From assembly GCF_030269325.1 (NCBI RefSeq), contig NZ_BSTD01000001.1:698681-762680 (forward strand): a stretch of 64,000 bases of DNA. Reading direction: 5' to 3'. Positions 63,293 to 64,000 of this stretch are shown one piece after another. Position 1 is the stretch's first letter, and every line of letters begins with the position of its first letter. The stretch is from Amycolatopsis sp. NBRC 101858. GTDB lineage: Bacteria; Actinomycetota; Actinomycetes; Mycobacteriales; Pseudonocardiaceae. The position numbers and the translations under genes are program-made. Under the pieces are notes generated by a model, which did no database searches, was not told the DNA's origin, and saw only the letters and a program-made list of their open reading frames with translations.

Positions 63293-64000
63293 TCACTTCT
63301 TCGGGGCGGGCTTGTTGACCTTGACGGTCTCCTGCCCGACCTTGTCGGCTTCCATGGCGTCCGCGTTCTCCTCGAGCGGCTTGCCCTCGGAGGTCGTGAA
63401 CTCCTTCTTGAACTCGTTGACCGCGTTGACCAGCTTGTCGGCGGTCTCGTCCTCGAACTTCCCGGAGTCGCGGATCGCGCCCAGGACGTCGTCGTGCTTG
63501 CGGCGGGCCGACTCGAGGAACTCGTGGTTGAAGCGGCGCACGTCCTCGGTCGGGACCGAGTCGTAGTGGCCGTTCGTGCCCAGCCACACCGTGCAGACCT
63601 GCTCCTCGACCGGGATCGGCGAGTACTGCGGCTGCTTGAGCACCTCGTACAGGCGGGCACCGCGCTCGAGCTGCGCCTTCGACGCGTCGTCGAGGTCCGA
63701 AGCGAAGGCCGCGAAGGCCTCCAGCTCGCGGTACTGCGACAGGTCGATCCGGAGCGAACCGGAAACCGACTTCATCGCCTTGACCTGCGCGGCACCACCC
63801 ACGCGGGACACCGAGATGCCCACGTCGATGGCCGGGCGCTGGCCGGCGTTGAAGAGGTCCGACTGGAAGAAGCACTGGCCGTCGGTGATCGAGATGACGT
63901 TCGTCGGGATGTAGGCCGACACGTCGTTGGCCTTCGTCTCGATGATCGGCAGCCCGGTCAGCGAGCCGGCACCCAGCTCGTCCGACAGCTTCGCGCACCG
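63293..64000 (-). CDS. atpA: ATP synthase alpha subunit, C-terminal part (partial)
   Basis: The last 235 residues are present; the gene continues beyond the right edge. It contains [33 protein letters not shown], and [15 protein letters not shown] with the nucleotide-site Arg (Arg finger). The C-terminus is extended and charged, ending VNKPAPKK, as in actinobacteria with a C-terminal alpha extension that modulates ATP hydrolysis in mycobacteria. Confidence 0.96.
   Translation of the reverse strand, partial: RCAKLSDELGAGSLTGLPIIETKANDVSAYIPTNVISITDGQCFFQSDLFNAGQRPAIDVGISVSRVGGAAQVKAMKSVSGSLRIDLSQYRELEAFAAFASDLDDASKAQLERGARLYEVLKQPQYSPIPVEEQVCTVWLGTNGHYDSVPTEDVRRFNHEFLESARRKHDDVLGAIRDSGKFEDETADKLVNAVNEFKKEFTTSEGKPLEENADAMEADKVGQETVKVNKPAPKK

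Overview
The window is very GC-rich chromosomal DNA (about 70% by eye) with frequent GTG starts, short start-stop overlaps, many apparently leaderless genes, F420-type and CysO/Mec-type enzymes, NucS mismatch repair and a MurA with Asp in place of the catalytic Cys. Together these point to an actinomycete of the order Pseudonocardiales/Mycobacteriales. Amycolatopsis or a close relative is my best guess, from gene content rather than a database match. I saw no rRNA, tRNA, CRISPR array, integrase or transposase.

Layout. At 0-1.2 kb there is the end of an ABC permease gene, a lipoprotein gene and a VOC gene with a MerR-type promoter. At 1.2-17.6 kb lies a housekeeping island in the same order as Mycobacterium tuberculosis Rv1341 back to Rv1329c: rdgB, rph, metallo-hydrolase, murI, rhomboid, cysM-cysO-mec, P1-type peptidase, DUF2017, clpS, pncB and dinG. 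It is interrupted by an arylamine N-acetyltransferase, a second racemase and a second metallo-hydrolase, and pncA, a KDPG-type aldolase, a secreted protein and bioY sit between pncB and dinG. At 17.6-22.6 kb are small unknown genes, osmC, a PTH2-like gene, serB and ctaD.

From 22.6 to 33 kb is an accessory stretch: phosphotransferase, hydrolase, GNAT, a zinc-ribbon gene preceded by a 21-bp tandem repeat, a frameshifted opine-dehydrogenase-like gene, a phosphodiesterase, a transsulfuration enzyme with a divergent Lrp regulator, and an LLM-deaminase-TrmO operon. From 33 to 41.3 kb are a tandem-fused 3-hydroxyacyl-CoA dehydrogenase, a dhaK-dhaL-dhaM(HPr) operon, a sodium:solute symporter set and a papain-like protein whose catalytic motifs seem permuted. 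From 41.3 to 49.3 kb are a membrane-anchored L7/L12-like protein, nucS, NUDIX, a TetR unit, enoyl-CoA hydratase, a GlxA-type regulator with a divergent isochorismatase-fold gene, and ethylmalonyl-CoA mutase. From 49.3 to 56.4 kb are three PH-like membrane paralogues, three LysE exporters and a TetR-controlled hydrolase operon. From 56.4 to 64 kb are murA, a PduO-type adenosyltransferase, an AroA-like enzyme, DUF2550 and atpC-atpD-atpG-atpA (partial), again in mycobacterial order.

How the parts work together. pncB and pncA salvage NAD. CysM, CysO and Mec form a sulfur-carrier cysteine route. ClpS and DUF2017 may act in proteolysis. DhaK, DhaL and DhaM-HPr phosphorylate dihydroxyacetone with PEP-derived phosphate. 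Ethylmalonyl-CoA mutase needs the cofactor that the adenosyltransferase makes. Three genes (nat, dinG and a GNAT gene) share a promoter pattern matching the mycobacterial PafBC DNA-damage motif, which suggests a small damage-responsive set.
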